From assembly GCF_016134045.1 (NCBI RefSeq), contig NZ_CP065915.1, positions 186,001 to 250,000 of the forward strand: DNA of 64,000 nucleotides, in the 5' to 3' direction. This document shows positions 1-7,807 of this stretch, in pieces (the stretch's first letter is position 1; every line of letters starts with the position of its first letter). Origin of the DNA: Pelagovum pacificum (lineage in GTDB: Bacteria > Pseudomonadota > Alphaproteobacteria > Rhodobacterales > Rhodobacteraceae). The position numbers were made by a program, and so were the translations under genes. The notes under the pieces are model-generated. The model had not been told where the DNA came from. It saw nothing but the letters and a program-made list of their open reading frames with translations, and made no database searches.

Positions 1-480
1 CGCCATGTTGCGGGCGGTGACAAGCGCGTTGGTCGCGTTCTGCGGACCACCTTCGACGAAGTACGACCAGAGCGCGTCGTAATCCTCGGCCGGGACGGTC
101 GAGAGCTCGCGCAGCTCGGGGTCCGGCTTGTCGTCGCCGGGCAGGAAGGCGACGGGCACGCCGGCATCGTGCAGGCGGGCGGCATATTGCGTGAAACCGT
201 AGCGCCAGTAGCCGGCACCGCCGAGCAGGCGGGCGACCACCAGCTTGCAACGGGTCGCGCAATTGTCGAGGTGGAGGTCGACGCTCATCGGGTGGCGCAG
301 GTGCGCGAGGTTGGCGAGCCGCAGTGTCGGCGGGTCGTCCATCGCGGCGCGCGCTTCGGAGAGGGCGGCGAGTTCGGTATCTGCGGCGGAGATGACCAGC
401 ACCTCGGCGGGCGTCTGGCCGAGGTCGACGGGCTCCTGCCCGTCGTCGACGGTGCCGGGTGTGGCGGCGAGGAGATGCAT
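1..480 (-). CDS. cobN: Cobaltochelatase subunit CobN, N-terminal part (runs off window)
   Basis: This is the first 160 codons of the large subunit of the ATP-dependent cobaltochelatase (CobNST), which inserts cobalt into hydrogenobyrinic a,c-diamide in aerobic B12 synthesis. The protein begins MHLLAATPGTVDDG and continues with VDLGQTP, VLVISAADTEL and RLLGGAGYWRYG, stretches typical of alphaproteobacterial CobN starts. The reading frame is open to base 1; the family is about 1,100 to 1,300 residues, so most of the gene lies outside. I chose the ATG at 480 from the family N-terminus; no clear ribosome site precedes it. cobW and hupE lie upstream on the same strand, but an oppositely oriented small gene and a repeat intervene, so cobN may have its own promoter. 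Confidence 0.93.
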   Translation of the reverse strand, partial: MHLLAATPGTVDDGQEPVDLGQTPAEVLVISAADTELAALSEARAAMDDPPTLRLANLAHLRHPMSVDLHLDNCATRCKLVVARLLGGAGYWRYGFTQYAARLHDAGVPVAFLPGDDKPDPELRELSTVPAEDYDALWSYFVEGGPQNATNALVTARNMA

Positions 481-513
481 TCAGACGAACCGTCGGGCTG
501 GTGGATGCGAAGG

Positions 514-547
514 GAGCCTCCGGCGGGAGTATTTCCGGCCAGATGAG
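514..547. repeat. Intergenic repeat family A, copy 1
   Basis: A roughly 34-bp element with the core CCTCCGGCGGGAGTATTT followed by GGCCAGATGAG. A near-identical copy is at 42506-42540. The left half is palindromic (CCTCC/GGAGG-like). It lies about 30 bp upstream of cobN. Such short palindromes are common between genes in Rhodobacteraceae; function unknown. Confidence 0.6.
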
Positions 548-588
548 AGAGCCGGGAACCCGTCGGGGGCAGTCGGGCTTGGGATGAT

Positions 589-750
589 ATGACCGACCAG
601 AAGAAAAATCCGCTCGATCGACCGGCGAAGCCTGAGGAGCATACCGCCACCGACGAGGCGAAGGAAAAGCCCGCGCGCGGGCCGGAGGACCTCGGCAGCG
701 GTACGGGAAAGCGGAAGCACTATCCCGACGAGCCGAAAGCCGACGACTGA
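589..750 (+). CDS. Small charged hypothetical protein (53 aa)
   Basis: A 53-codon frame begins with ATG at 589 and ends with TGA at 748-750, converging on the acetyltransferase gene with 11 bp between stops. The product starts MTDQKKNPLDRPAKPEEH, ends DEPKADD, and is rich in Lys, Glu, Asp and Pro with no hydrophobic segment, so it should be a small, probably disordered cytoplasmic protein. Upstream there is only a weak purine-rich stretch. Proteins of this kind are frequent in Rhodobacteraceae, but I recognise no family. The composition is protein-like, but the length makes the call moderate. Confidence 0.5.
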   Translation: MTDQKKNPLDRPAKPEEHTATDEAKEKPARGPEDLGSGTGKRKHYPDEPKADD

Positions 751-761
751 GCGCACCTCGC

Positions 762-1211
762 TCAAAGCTTCTTTTCCATGAAGATCGACGAGGCGGAGGC
801 GCCGTAGTCGCCGAACGGTCCGCAGGGCACGAACCCTGCGCGGGCATAGAGCCGGTGCGCGGCCCCGAGGCTGTCGCCGGTTTCGAGCTTCAACACTGGG
901 AGGTTCAGCGCGACGGCCCACTCCTCGATCTTCACGAGGATCATCGCGCCGATCCCCCGGCCCCGGGCGGCCTCGGCGGTGAACATGCTCTTCACTTCGC
1001 CGTAGCCGTCCTTCACCGCCAGCGCGCCGGTGCCGAGCACCTCGTCGCCTTCGGTCGCGGCGAAGAAGTGGACGTCCTCACCGGCGAGTTCATCGACGGA
1101 GAGGTAGAAGTTGTCCTCCGGCGGGAAGAGCGCCTGCATCATGGCGTGGCTCTCTTCCAGCAGGGCGCGCGGGCCGGGATCGCGCGGATCGGCGATGGCG
1201 ACGCGGATCAC
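762..1211 (-). CDS. GNAT family N-acetyltransferase
   Basis: A 149-residue single-domain GNAT protein, expected to transfer an acetyl group from acetyl-CoA to an unknown amine. The acetyl-CoA loop ARGRGIGAMIL (around residue 83) and the C-terminal AAHRLYARAGFVPCGPFG segment are typical. It starts with GTG at 1211, which overlaps the TGA of cobW (GTGA), so the two are translationally coupled and probably co-transcribed from the riboswitch promoter. Its place after cobW may be incidental; nothing visible ties it to B12 chemistry. Confidence 0.85.
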   Translation of the reverse strand: MIRVAIADPRDPGPRALLEESHAMMQALFPPEDNFYLSVDELAGEDVHFFAATEGDEVLGTGALAVKDGYGEVKSMFTAEAARGRGIGAMILVKIEEWAVALNLPVLKLETGDSLGAAHRLYARAGFVPCGPFGDYGASASSIFMEKKL

Positions 1212-2248
1212 GGCGCGAGCCCCGCGATGATCGCCTCCCTGTCGAGCCCGGTTTCGCCGATCACGACGAGGCGGGTTTCGCGCGGGCCGTCGATTGGCTT
1301 GTCGAAGTAGGTCTCGATCCGGGGGCCGACCGCCTGCAGCGTCAGACGCAGGGGTTTGCCCGCGACCGTGGCGAAGCCCTTCAGGCGCAGGATGTCGTGC
1401 TGGCGGATCAGGTCGGCGACTTTCTCGGCATAGGCCTTCGGGTCGGCGATCTCTCCGGTGGTGACGACGAAGCTCTCGAATTCATCGTGGTCGTGATGAT
1501 GATCGTCGTCCTCATCGGCGTGATGGTGGTGGTGCACTTCGTGCCGGGCCTCGACATCGGTTTCCGCGGCGAGGTTCTGGCCGAGCAGGACCTCGACCGG
1601 CAGCACGCCCATCGTCGTCTTGATGACCTGAACGCCGGCGCGGCTTTCGGCCTTGAGCACGGCGGAGAGGTGGTCGCTTTCCTCTTCCCCCAACAGATCG
1701 CTCTTGTTCACCACGATCATGTCGGCGCAGGCGATCTGGTCGTCGAACAGCTCTGACAGCGGGGTCTCGTGGTCGAGATTGTCGTCCATCGCCCGCTGGC
1801 GGTCCACAGCGGCGGTATCATGGGCGAAGCGGCCCTCGGAGACAGCCTTGCCGTCGACCACCGTGACGACGCCGTCCACGGTGACCCTGGTCGAGAGGCC
1901 GGGCCAGTTGAAGGCGCGGACCAGTGGCTGCGGCAGGGCGAGCCCGGAGGTCTCGATCACGATGTGATCGGGGGGCAGGTCGCGGGCGAGCAGCTTCTCC
2001 ATCGTCGGCACGAAATCCTCGGCGACGGTGCAGCAGATGCAGCCGTTCGACAGCTCCATCACGTCGTCGTCTGTGCAGGTCTCGTCGCCGCAGCCCTTCA
2101 GGATGTCGCCGTCGACGCCGAGGTCGCCGAATTCGTTGATGATGAGCGCGATCCGCTTGCCGTTGGCGTTCTGGAGCATGTTGCGGATGAGCGTCGTCTT
2201 CCCGGCGCCGAGGAAACCGGTGACGATGGTGGCGGGGATCTTGGCCAT
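1208..2248 (-). CDS. cobW: CobW-type GTP-binding metallochaperone
   Basis: A 346-residue COG0523 G3E GTPase, thought to hand cobalt to the B12 pathway. Visible are the Walker A GFLGAGKT (11-18), the metal-binding GCICC (69-73), ETSG (99-102), the guanine-specificity NKSD (181-184), a His/Asp-rich loop (236-256) and a C-terminal CobW_C domain. Context decides between CobW and zinc-type relatives: hupE and a cobalamin riboswitch lie upstream and cobN downstream. It follows hupE by 67 bp, a gap that holds a hairpin, and overlaps the acetyltransferase gene. Confidence 0.93.
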   Translation of the reverse strand: MAKIPATIVTGFLGAGKTTLIRNMLQNANGKRIALIINEFGDLGVDGDILKGCGDETCTDDDVMELSNGCICCTVAEDFVPTMEKLLARDLPPDHIVIETSGLALPQPLVRAFNWPGLSTRVTVDGVVTVVDGKAVSEGRFAHDTAAVDRQRAMDDNLDHETPLSELFDDQIACADMIVVNKSDLLGEEESDHLSAVLKAESRAGVQVIKTTMGVLPVEVLLGQNLAAETDVEARHEVHHHHHADEDDDHHHDHDEFESFVVTTGEIADPKAYAEKVADLIRQHDILRLKGFATVAGKPLRLTLQAVGPRIETYFDKPIDGPRETRLVVIGETGLDREAIIAGLAP

Positions 2249-2275
2249 GTTCTGCCTTGTCGGGAAAAGGGTGCG

Positions 2276-2299
2276 GGCGGCCCCATCAGCAGGGCCGCC
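2276..2299 (-). other. Hairpin between hupE and cobW
   Basis: Perfect 8-bp stem GGCGGCCC/GGGCCGCC with an 8-nt loop, between the hupE stop (2316) and the cobW start (2248). No U-run follows, so it is more likely a processing or attenuation hairpin than a full intrinsic terminator. Confidence 0.5.
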
Positions 2300-2315
2300 T
2301 CGTTGTCTGGTCGGA

Positions 2316-2966
2316 TCAGGCGCCGGTCATCGCGGCGAGCAGCGGGCCTTCGAGCGTTTCGAGCGCGAGGAAGACGCCGACACCGGCCACCGCAGCGCCG
2401 GCGAGGCGGGCGTTTATGGACGATGCCTCGGTCGCGCCGAGCAGGCCGCGGGCGACGAACTGGGCGCCGAGCGCGATGGCGTACTGCGTGATGGCAAGGA
2501 AGAGCAGGTAGCCGACCAGCACCGCGCCACCGACGCCACCCTCCTGACCGGCGATGGAGCCGGCGAACGCGGAGCCGTGGAACAGGCCGAAGACGGCGAA
2601 CAGCGCCACGGCAGTCGTCAGCGACAGCGCGCGACCGGCGAGGATCACGCCGCCCAGCACGAGCAGCGAGAGCACGATGACCGTCTCGACGGCGGGCAGG
2701 CCGAGGCCGGCGTAGGTCACGAGGCAGCCGACGATCATCGCGGCGACGTAGGCCAGCGGGGCCATAAGACGGGCCGGCGTGAAAGCGGCGGCGATGCCCA
2801 TGGCGGCCACGAAGAACAGGTGGTCGAAGCCGAGCACCGGATGCCCGACGCCCGACAGCGCGCCGTGTGCGAAGGTCTCCATCGGCATCCCGCCAAGCGG
2901 GTGGTGCGCGAAGGCGGGCGTGGCGGCGAGGGTCGCGGCCGCGGCGGCGGTAAGGATACGTTTCAT
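2316..2966 (-). CDS. hupE: HupE/UreJ-family metal permease (probable cobalt importer)
   Basis: A 216-residue membrane protein of the HupE/UreJ family. A signal peptide (cut near residue 20, PAFA/HHP) leaves His-His-Pro as the mature start, followed by HPLGGM and SGVGHPVLGFDHL (about 38-50), the family metal-binding signature, then about six hydrophobic segments. Family members carry nickel or cobalt. The cobalamin riboswitch directly upstream and cobW downstream make cobalt the likely ion. The start at 2966 follows an AAGGGGA ribosome site. It is the first gene of the riboswitch-controlled transcript. Confidence 0.9.
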   Translation of the reverse strand: MKRILTAAAAATLAATPAFAHHPLGGMPMETFAHGALSGVGHPVLGFDHLFFVAAMGIAAAFTPARLMAPLAYVAAMIVGCLVTYAGLGLPAVETVIVLSLLVLGGVILAGRALSLTTAVALFAVFGLFHGSAFAGSIAGQEGGVGGAVLVGYLLFLAITQYAIALGAQFVARGLLGATEASSINARLAGAAVAGVGVFLALETLEGPLLAAMTGA

Positions 2967-3077
2967 CTAGATTTGGTCCCCTTCGGTTCATCAAAGGGGG
3001 TTGTCTCGTCGGGAAGCCGGGCGTTGTCCTTGCGCGGCAGACCCCTACGGAACACCCCGTCCGTGTTGCAGTCTCCA

Positions 3078-3095
3078 CGGGACCTCATGGTCCCG
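3078..3095 (-). other. Hairpin just downstream of the riboswitch aptamer
   Basis: Perfect 7-bp stem CGGGACC/GGTCCCG with a 4-nt loop, immediately 3' of the B12 box on the minus strand. No U-tract follows. It is a candidate expression-platform element. Confidence 0.45.
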
Positions 3096-3295
3096 CGGTG
3101 CGCGGCAGGTCTCCTGGCTTGCGGGTCGTCACGGTTCGCCGCCTTCCCGGTTTCCCAGTGGCTTCGTGGCGAACCGCTCACCGCTTACAGTCGCGGGGGC
3201 GGCTGCGGCATTGGGCCTCCTGATTGGATCGGCCCTCACCGCATTCCCTATTCATCCCGGGGGAGTCCTGCGGACTCCGGACGGGAACCGAGCAC
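3095..3295 (-). promoter_or_regulatory. Cobalamin (AdoCbl) riboswitch
   Basis: Read on the minus strand, the hallmark pieces are present in order: GGTTCCC, GGGAATGCGGTGAGG, CGCGACTGTAAGCGG, GCCACTGGGAAACCGGGAAGG, and the B12 box AGCCAGGAGACCTGCC (about 3103-3119). A peripheral hairpin GGAGTCctgcGGACTCC lies near 3261-3279. It precedes hupE by about 130 nt. Cobalamin binding is expected to lower expression of hupE and cobW. Ends are approximate. Confidence 0.93.
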
Positions 3296-3300
3296 GTTCT

Positions 3301-3329
3301 TCTTGCGGGCGGGGCAAGGGCGCTGTCAA
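3301..3329 (-). promoter_or_regulatory. Candidate promoter of the riboswitch transcript
   Basis: On the minus strand TTGACA (3329-3324) is followed after 17 nt by GCAAGA (3306-3301). A start about 6-8 nt further on would fall at the 5' end of the riboswitch. The -35 is perfect and the -10 is poor. Confidence 0.4.
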
Positions 3330-3366
3330 GCGCCGCCGTTCGCGTCGGCCCCCTCCCGGCCGGGCG

Positions 3367-4425
3367 TCAGAGGCGGATCGGCTTGCCGGTGCGGATGCTC
3401 TCGTCCGCGGCGAGGCAGATGTGCAACGATGCGACCGCGTCGGTCATGTGCCGGTCGAGGTCCACACCCTCGGTGATCGCGCGGTAGAGGAAGTCCTGCT
3501 CCCGGTCGCAGAGGTCCTGGTGGCCGGGCTCGTCGGACATGTCGAGCCACTCGTCCTCGCGCAGCAACTGATCGTTGCCGTCCATCTCCGCATGGTGGAC
3601 CCGGATACGGGAGGTCTGGGTGTGGGCGTTGATGTCGGCGGAGTGAGCGCTTTCCTCCATCACGATGGAGACCGCACCGTTCGGGGACATGACATCCTTC
3701 ACGAAGTAAGCGGTTTCCGAGATCATCGGCCCCCACGCCGCTTCGTACCAGCCAGAGGACCCGTCTTCGAACAGCACCTGGAACTGGCCGTAGTTGTACA
3801 TGCCGTCGGGCAGGCCCTTGGCGAGCGTCGTGCCCATGCCGCGTACCTCCACCGGTCGGGAGTCGGTGATCTGGCACATCACGTCGACGTAGTGGACGCC
3901 GCAATCGACGATCGGGGAGGTGGTCTGCATGATCGACTTGTGGATGCCCCACGCGGCGCCGGAGGATTGCTGGTTGAGGTTCATCCGGAACACGAACGGA
4001 CCGCCGAGCTTGCGGGATTCCTCGATCAGACGCATCCACGACGGGTGGTGGCGCAGGATGTAGCCGACGACCAGCTTTCGGTCGTTGGCCCGCGCCGCCG
4101 CGACGACACGCTCCGCGTCCGCCACGTTGGCGGCGAGCGGCTTTTCCACGAAGACGTGCGCGCCGGCTTCGAGTGCGGCAACGGCAAAGTCGGCGTGGGT
4201 GTTGGTGTGCGTCGAAATCGACACGACGTCCGGCTTCAGCTCGTCCAGCGTCGCCATGAAGTCATTCATCACCGGGTAGCCGGACAGCTCCTGCGGCAGG
4301 GTTGGGGTCGAGCGGTTCACGAGGCCGACGATCTTGTAACCGGGGTGCGCGTGATAGGCGAGCGCGTGGCTGCGCCCCATCTGGCCAAGACCGACGACCA
4401 GGACGGAAAGGGGTTCGGTGCTCAT
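3367..4425 (-). CDS. Gfo/Idh/MocA family oxidoreductase
   Basis: A 352-residue NAD(P)-dependent sugar dehydrogenase. The Rossmann motif GLGQMG is at 12-17, the catalytic-lysine motif EKPLA at 94-98, and VDCGVHYVDVMC corresponds to the family GxHxxD element. The family oxidises a sugar ring hydroxyl (inositol, glucose, glucosides) at C1, C2 or C3. It is 20 bp downstream of the GMC oxidoreductase on the same strand, with a GGAG ribosome site, so the two form an operon. Together with the TIM-barrel genes nearby this suggests sugar or glycoside oxidation. The true substrate cannot be read from sequence. Confidence 0.9.
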   Translation of the reverse strand: MSTEPLSVLVVGLGQMGRSHALAYHAHPGYKIVGLVNRSTPTLPQELSGYPVMNDFMATLDELKPDVVSISTHTNTHADFAVAALEAGAHVFVEKPLAANVADAERVVAAARANDRKLVVGYILRHHPSWMRLIEESRKLGGPFVFRMNLNQQSSGAAWGIHKSIMQTTSPIVDCGVHYVDVMCQITDSRPVEVRGMGTTLAKGLPDGMYNYGQFQVLFEDGSSGWYEAAWGPMISETAYFVKDVMSPNGAVSIVMEESAHSADINAHTQTSRIRVHHAEMDGNDQLLREDEWLDMSDEPGHQDLCDREQDFLYRAITEGVDLDRHMTDAVASLHICLAADESIRTGKPIRL

Positions 4426-4445
4426 CGGATGATCTCCGTTTCTTC

Positions 4446-5933
4446 TCAGACGCTGCGCTTTTCGGCAGCGATGCGGCGCGCGCCGAGGGTGGCGAGCGCG
4501 ACGCTGTAGGGGGTCGGGTTGGTGGCGGTGATGGTCGGGATCACGCCGTTGCCGGCGACATGCAGGTTCTCGAAGCCCCAGACCCGGCTGTCACGGTCGC
4601 AGACGCTCGTGCCGTCGTCCGTCTCGCCCATCCGGATCGTGCCCTGGTAGTGCAGTGAACTGCCAATCGGCAGAACGGTGGCGGCGAGGCCTGGAACGGG
4701 GCGGCCGAGCAGGCTCGTGATCTCGTCGGACAGGGCGCGGCCCTGTTCGATCCGCGCGAGGTCGCCCTCGGTCGGTCGGGCCCTGATCGAGAAGCTCGGC
4801 AGGCCCTTCCAGTCGGTCTTGCTGTCGTCGAACACGATCCGGTTCTCCGGCGTGATGTCAGAGGCGACGAAGACGCCGATGAAGATCAGCCGATCCTCGA
4901 CCGGCTCGTCGAGCGGGAAGGGAAGCTGCCGCTCTTCCGCGCCGGAAATGGTGACGGAGAACGGCCACGGATCAATACGGGGAATCCAGCTCATCGACCG
5001 CATCGGGCCGCCGAAGTCGCCCTGGATCAGTCGCGTGACCTGGTAATGGTCGTTGATGTTTCGGCCAAGCGCGTCGGGCCGGATGCCGGAGGCCCACAGA
5101 AGCTGCGGCGAGTGCAGTGAGTCGCAGGCCACCACGACCGAACCCGCCTTGACCTCGTAGGTGTCGTCGGTGCCCGGGCGGCAGAGCACGACGCCCGTCG
5201 CACGCCCGTTGTCATGGATGATGCGGCGGCACGCGGTCTCGGACAGGATGCGGAACGTTTCTTCGGGCTCGTCGAGCATGTCTCCGAGGATCGTTTCGAT
5301 CCCGTGCGTGACGATACCGTACTGCGTCCGGTGCATGGCGAGCGGCATCGGCTGAACGCGACGATCCTGCGGCCGGCCGTCGTCGAAATGCTCTGCGAGC
5401 TTCGCGCGCAGGGCGTCGGCCGCCGGATCATTCGGGTTGATGTCAGGCTCTGACCCGAGAAGCTCGCTGGCGAGATGGAGGGCGGCGTCCATCTCTGAGG
5501 CGTCGATGAAGGGCGGGCGTTCGGCGAGCGACGGATGCGGACAGCCGGAGGTCCATTGCGTCGCCATGCCACCGACGGCGGCGGCGGCGAAACCGGCGAA
5601 GACGCCGTCTTCCGCCGGATCGTCGTTCGACATGAACAGCCCCTGCCGCCGCAGGAGGGAGCCGTCGTGGCTGCCGGCGTGACGCGCAAGCCATTCTTCC
5701 CGTGTGATCGGCGCGTAGGCGTCACGGGTCGGTCCCTGTGAGGCAAGTTCGGCGACAGCGCGGTCGCCGGGCGTCATGTTGGCGACGTGGGTACCGGGGC
5801 GCGGCGCGGTCTGCGGGCCGGCTTCGACCATCAGGATGCGCGCCTCCGGCCAGTCGCGTCGTATGATCCGGGCATAGGCGGCGCCGGTCGGGCCACTGCC
5901 CACAATGACGACATCGGCTGAATGGGGCTGCAT
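4446..5933 (-). CDS. GMC oxidoreductase, pyranose oxidase-like flavoprotein
   Basis: A 495-residue FAD enzyme. The N-terminal FAD loop is GSGPTG (12-17) with Glu37 for the ribose. The C-terminus has SLHYQGTIRMG (His428) and GNGVIPTITATNPTPYS (Asn472), the His/Asn pair expected at a GMC active site. The tail and the VEAGPQ and SQGPT stretches resemble pyranose 2-oxidases and bacterial glycoside 3-oxidases more than choline dehydrogenases. The position equivalent to the flavin-linking His of fungal pyranose oxidases reads Thr-Gln-Trp (125-127), so FAD is probably not covalent. I set the start at ATG 5933 (MQPHSADVVIVG) because a CCGGAG site precedes it; upstream in-frame codons are not protein-like. 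No signal peptide: cytoplasmic. Confidence 0.87.
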   Translation of the reverse strand: MQPHSADVVIVGSGPTGAAYARIIRRDWPEARILMVEAGPQTAPRPGTHVANMTPGDRAVAELASQGPTRDAYAPITREEWLARHAGSHDGSLLRRQGLFMSNDDPAEDGVFAGFAAAAVGGMATQWTSGCPHPSLAERPPFIDASEMDAALHLASELLGSEPDINPNDPAADALRAKLAEHFDDGRPQDRRVQPMPLAMHRTQYGIVTHGIETILGDMLDEPEETFRILSETACRRIIHDNGRATGVVLCRPGTDDTYEVKAGSVVVACDSLHSPQLLWASGIRPDALGRNINDHYQVTRLIQGDFGGPMRSMSWIPRIDPWPFSVTISGAEERQLPFPLDEPVEDRLIFIGVFVASDITPENRIVFDDSKTDWKGLPSFSIRARPTEGDLARIEQGRALSDEITSLLGRPVPGLAATVLPIGSSLHYQGTIRMGETDDGTSVCDRDSRVWGFENLHVAGNGVIPTITATNPTPYSVALATLGARRIAAEKRSV

Positions 5934-6070
5934 GGATCGAATACTCCGGAGGCTGTCATGTTTCGTGCGAACAGGATGTCGCAATTGCTGTTTTGTCAAT
6001 GCGCTTGCCGATGTGAAGGGCGATCTCTAGATTGCAGGAAAATCGCTTTGGATGCGAATTGAGGTTTCAG

Positions 6071-6976
6071 ATGAAGATCGGCGTAAGTTCGTACAGTTTC
6101 CACCCCCTTCTGAAAAAAGGGGAAATGCAGATCGAGGAGGTGTTCGACTGGGTCGCGCAGAAAGGTGGCGAGCATGTCGAGCTTGCCACTTTTACCATCG
6201 GTCCGGGAATGCAGGACATGATGAGCTACCGACTGGCCGACGATCCCGAGGTTCTGAACCGGCTGACCACGGCCTCCGCGAACAGCGGTGTGCTGCTTTC
6301 CGGGCTCTGCATCTCGGCGAGCTTCCTCGGCAGCGCCGAGGAGCGACAGGCGCAGATCGACCGGGCTAAGAGCTACGTCGAACTCTGTGCTCACCTCGGC
6401 GTCGGGTTCCTCCGCTTCGACGTCGTTCCGTGGCCGCTGCGCCTTGAGAACTACGCACAATTTGAGCGCGAGTTTCCGAGTATCGTGGCCGTCTGCCGGG
6501 AGATCGCGGAGCACGGCGAGACCCACGGCGTGATGACGAGCATCGAGGACCACGGCTTCTTCATGAACGGAAGCGAACGCGTGCGCCGCCTGATCCACGC
6601 GGTCGATCATCCGTTCTTCCGGATGACGCTGGATGTCGGGAATTTCCTTTGTGTTGATGAGGATGCGCTGATCGGAACGCAGGCTTGCCTGCCCCATGCG
6701 GCCTTCGTTCACCTCAAGGATTTCCACATCCGCAAGCACGCTCCGGGGGAGGGCTGGCTTGAGACGTATCACGGCCGGCACATCCTCGGCTCCATCTTCG
6801 GGCACGGGGACATGGACACGCATAAGGTGATCGAGCTTATGCTGCGCTCGGGCTACGACGGGTTTGTCTCGCTGGAGTTCGAGGGTCTGGAATCGTCTCT
6901 CGTCGGCTGCGAGATGGGCCTCGCCAACATTCGTCGGATGGTCGACGAGGTCTCCGAAGAGATCGCCCGGGGCTGA
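6071..6976 (+). CDS. Sugar phosphate isomerase/epimerase-like TIM-barrel protein
   Basis: A 301-residue AP-endonuclease-2-fold protein (xylose isomerase-like TIM barrel). It starts MKIGVSSYSFHP and contains SIEDHGFFMNG, MTLDVGNF, VHLKDFHIRK and SLEFEGLE, which carry the Glu, Asp and His metal ligands at barrel strand ends. The family includes sugar epimerases, inosose dehydratases and the enzymes that break 3-keto-glycosides. It is divergent from the GMC gene (137 bp between starts) and converges on a second TIM-barrel gene. ATG 6071 fits the family start; the in-frame codons before it do not. Substrate unknown; the neighbours suggest an oxidised sugar. Confidence 0.88.
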   Translation: MKIGVSSYSFHPLLKKGEMQIEEVFDWVAQKGGEHVELATFTIGPGMQDMMSYRLADDPEVLNRLTTASANSGVLLSGLCISASFLGSAEERQAQIDRAKSYVELCAHLGVGFLRFDVVPWPLRLENYAQFEREFPSIVAVCREIAEHGETHGVMTSIEDHGFFMNGSERVRRLIHAVDHPFFRMTLDVGNFLCVDEDALIGTQACLPHAAFVHLKDFHIRKHAPGEGWLETYHGRHILGSIFGHGDMDTHKVIELMLRSGYDGFVSLEFEGLESSLVGCEMGLANIRRMVDEVSEEIARG

Positions 6977-6997
6977 GGCCCCGGACGACCGATCGGC

Positions 6998-7807
6998 TCA
7001 GAGCGCGCGAATCCGATCGGCCCGCGCACGCAGGTCGGCAAGCCGCTCTGGTCCGCCGCCCGGCATCTCGATGGACCCCCATCCGCGATACCCCACGGAC
7101 TTGAGCGCAGCATTCACCGCCGCCCAGTCACAGTCGCCGTCCCCAAGCTCGACATCAAAGCCCTTCCATGGCCCTTCATCGTTCATGCGGTCGAGCGAAT
7201 ATTCCTTTACGTCTATTCGGAAAATCCTGTTTCCTAATTCCTCGATCCAATCCCTTGGATTTCCGATTTTCAGAACATTCCCAATATCCAGATACCAGCC
7301 GAGGTGAGGTGAATCGAATTCATCCAGGAATCGCGCCGCTTCAATGGGACTGAGAAGGAAATCATTCCAGACATTTTCAAGCGCGATCCGAACGCCTGTT
7401 CTTTCAGCATGCGGAATTAATTCCGCGATATGCGACAGGGCGAAATCGCAGGCGCTGCGGTAACTCGTCTGCGCATCGACCTTGCCGGGGACGAGGAGCA
7501 CGGTGTCGGCGCCGACTGTCGCGGCATCCTCCATCGCGCGGATCATGCCGCTGCGCCCGGCGGCGCGAACCTCCGGATCCGGATCGGACAGCGGGGCTTT
7601 CCAGTGGACCGAGTTCACGGCGCCGGGGATGGCGACGCCGGTCTCCCGGCTGGCGGCCAGCATCTCGTCCAGATCGACGTCCCCGGGCAGATCGGGTTCG
7701 ATCCCGTCGAAGCCCGCGTCGGCGGCCATGCGGAACCGGTCGAGCACGGTATCCGCGCCCTCGATCATCGACCACTTCAGGCTGATCTTTTCCAGCGGCA
7801 GGCTCAT
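6998..7807 (-). CDS. Sugar phosphate isomerase/epimerase-like TIM-barrel protein
   Basis: A 269-residue member of the same TIM-barrel superfamily as the neighbour at 6071 but only distantly similar. Metal-ligand segments are IALENVWNDF, GWYLDIGNVLKIG, FRIDVKEY and WGSIEMPGGG. Its ATG at 7807 overlaps the stop of the M81 peptidase gene (ATGA), so it is the last gene of the amino-sugar operon. The stretch of about 7180-7440, which encodes much of the metal site, is markedly AT-richer than its surroundings and uses codons (AAT, ATA, TTA, AGG, GGA) rare elsewhere here, suggesting recombination or recent import. Confidence 0.87.
   Translation of the reverse strand: MSLPLEKISLKWSMIEGADTVLDRFRMAADAGFDGIEPDLPGDVDLDEMLAASRETGVAIPGAVNSVHWKAPLSDPDPEVRAAGRSGMIRAMEDAATVGADTVLLVPGKVDAQTSYRSACDFALSHIAELIPHAERTGVRIALENVWNDFLLSPIEAARFLDEFDSPHLGWYLDIGNVLKIGNPRDWIEELGNRIFRIDVKEYSLDRMNDEGPWKGFDVELGDGDCDWAAVNAALKSVGYRGWGSIEMPGGGPERLADLRARADRIRAL

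Noticed and set aside
5934..5999. Longer N-terminus for the GMC oxidoreductase (22 extra codons upstream of 5933).
   Set aside because: The extra residues are not family-like, and a CCGGAG ribosome site fits the ATG at 5933, which begins just before the FAD-binding strand.
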